From Sorangium cellulosum (lineage in GTDB: Bacteria > Myxococcota_A > Polyangia > Polyangiales > Polyangiaceae): DNA of 64,000 bases. Below, piece by piece: positions 62,904 through 64,000 of the stretch. Position numbers and translations under genes: made by a program. The notes under the pieces are model-generated. The model ran no database searches and was not told the origin of the DNA. It saw only the letters and a list, made by a program, of their open reading frames with translations. The stretch is from the NCBI RefSeq assembly GCF_002950945.1, contig NZ_CP012673.1, positions 8,880,501 through 8,944,500 on the forward strand, in the 5' to 3' direction. Each line of letters starts with the position of its first letter. Position 1 is the first letter of the stretch.

Positions 62904-64000
62904 ATGGTGTCGACAGGGGCCTTGGAGGGCGCGGCCCGGAAGGCGGGGGCTCCGCCTCCGCAGGCGGCCGAGACGCTGGACGGCGGTAATTACGAGGTCA
63001 TCCGGCGGCGGCTCGTCGAGCGCGCCGACGAGCTCGGGCGCCGCGCCGAGGCGCTGAACGCCCGGCGCAAGGAGGTGTTCGGCGGCTCGGACCTCGCGCT
63101 CATCGAGAACGCGCGCGTCCGGACCGAGAACAACTGCCTGCCGCGCGACATCGTGAGCATCCGGGGCAAGCTGCTCGTCGGCTACCTCGTGTTCATGGGG
63201 CTCAAGGAGGTGAACGTCGGCGACGTCTTCAGCCTCCACCGCTTCGCGAAGGCCGACGGCAGCTTCGACCTGTCGCCCGTCCCGCTCGACGACGGCGATG
63301 CGTTCCTCGGCGATCCCGCGTTCGTCAAGGAGTTCAAGGACCTCCACCGCTACGTCAAGGAGCCCCGGCTGCTCCAGCTCCGGCGCAGCGACACGCGCCT
63401 GCTCGCCATCTTCCAGGTCGGCGCGGCCGAGCGCGACGTCAAGGTGTTCCGCTGGAGCATCGACGCGACCGGGCGCATCCGGTACCTCGACGCCCGCGGC
63501 GAGGAGGACAACGTCCGCCCGCGGCCGCACGACTTCGCCTGGACCCAGACCACCCGCGACGACCACGTGCAGGGCAAGCACCCGCACGTGTCGATCCTCG
63601 GCGAGATCTTCGTCGAGACGGTCGGCGGGGACCTCACCGTCAAGATCGAGAACAACACGACGACGGGGCTCGGCATCTACCGCGAGCCCGTGGACGACGC
63701 GGGCCAGGCGCTCGACGACGCCGACATCCAGTACGCCCGGCTCGGGCCGCTGATCCTGCTCAAGATCAAGCCGTTCCGCGAGCCGTCGTACCGCTACCTC
63801 GTCTACAACGGCCGCACCCGGAAGGTCGTGCGCATCGACGCGATCGGCCTCGCCTGCCTGAGCCTGCCCGAGGACCAGGGGATCGTCTTCCCGAACGGCT
63901 ACTACCTCGTCACCGGCGAGACGAAGCGCTTCGAGGGCAACACCGACAGCCTCGTGTTCGAGCGGGCCATCCGCTCGCCCAACGGGGAGGACGTGCTCTA
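62904..64000 (+). CDS. N-terminal part of a large 'DNA repair ATPase'-family protein
   Basis: The frame is open from ATG 62904 to the window end (365 codons visible). The first residues are low-complexity, then LDGGNYEVIRRRLVERADELGRR-type sequence with LNARRKEVFG and RTENNCLPRDIVSI. This resembles the start of long bacterial proteins usually annotated 'DNA repair ATPase', in which an ATPase domain lies further downstream. No Walker motif is visible in this part, so the catalytic region must be beyond the edge. The visible portion alternates predicted beta strands (KLLVGYLVFMGL, VKVFRWSID, LTVKIENNTTTGLGIY). The start is supported by GGAG five bases upstream. Its true cellular role is poorly established. 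Confidence 0.65.
   Translation, partial: MVSTGALEGAARKAGAPPPQAAETLDGGNYEVIRRRLVERADELGRRAEALNARRKEVFGGSDLALIENARVRTENNCLPRDIVSIRGKLLVGYLVFMGLKEVNVGDVFSLHRFAKADGSFDLSPVPLDDGDAFLGDPAFVKEFKDLHRYVKEPRLLQLRRSDTRLLAIFQVGAAERDVKVFRWSIDATGRIRYLDARGEEDNVRPRPHDFAWTQTTRDDHVQGKHPHVSILGEIFVETVGGDLTVKIENNTTTGLGIYREPVDDAGQALDDADIQYARLGPLILLKIKPFREPSYRYLVYNGRTRKVVRIDAIGLACLSLPEDQGIVFPNGYYLVTGETKRFEGNTDSLVFERAIRSPNGEDVL

Overview
The window is very GC-rich and most of it (bases 1-51,827) is a cis-AT modular type I polyketide synthase (PKS). A 10,110-residue six-module polypeptide, secreted proteins with Myxococcus-type Cys/Asp repeats around a fibro-slime/PA14 domain, and a ricin-lectin hydrolase together point to a myxobacterium, most likely Sorangium-like. 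This rests on gene content and composition, not on a marker gene.

Region 1 (1-51,827) holds three collinear + strand PKS genes with gaps of 18 and 51 nt. The first is cut by the window edge. Together they carry ten modules, numbered 1-10 here, and a C-terminal thioesterase. Domain content: M1 KS-AT(methylmalonyl)-DH*-KR*-ACP with dead reductive domains; M2 KS-AT(malonyl)-DH-ER-KR-ACP; M3 KS-AT(methylmalonyl)-KR(A1)-ACP; M4 KS-AT(malonyl)-ACP; M5 KS-AT(malonyl)-KR(A1)-ACP; M6 KS-AT(malonyl)-DH-ER-KR-ACP; M7, M8 and M9 KS-AT(malonyl)-DH-KR-ACP; M10 KS-AT(non-malonyl, VASH motif)-DH-KR-ACP-TE. If the line is collinear, the carboxyl end of the product is a conjugated 2,4,6,8-tetraenoate, probably 2-alkyl, followed by C13-OH, C15 ketone, C16-methyl, C17-OH, C20-methyl and C21 ketone. 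The starter end lies upstream and I recognise no named cluster. Long near-identical internal blocks show recent module duplication or gene conversion.

Region 2 (51,913-53,085) has a phytanoyl-CoA-dioxygenase-like 2-oxoglutarate/Fe(II) oxygenase, a likely tailoring enzyme, with visibly lower GC. It is followed by a probable IS66 transposase fragment that may mark the cluster edge.

Region 3 (53,086-54,987) is a divergent two-component pair: a RegA/PrrA-type response regulator and a membrane histidine kinase, with start codons only about 24 bp apart.

Region 4 (55,000-59,400) looks rearranged. It has a small lipoprotein with a 15-bp tandem repeat, a broken O6-methylguanine methyltransferase fragment, a secreted double-ricin-lectin M19-type dipeptidase, and a possible lipoprotein remnant. 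An 18-bp inverted-repeat element occurs twice here.

Region 5 (59,400-64,000) has a secreted Cys/Asp-repeat protein with eight repeats on each side of a fibro-slime domain. Divergent from it is the start of a large protein resembling the actinobacterial/proteobacterial 'DNA repair ATPase' family, cut by the window end. I see no tRNA, rRNA or CRISPR array.
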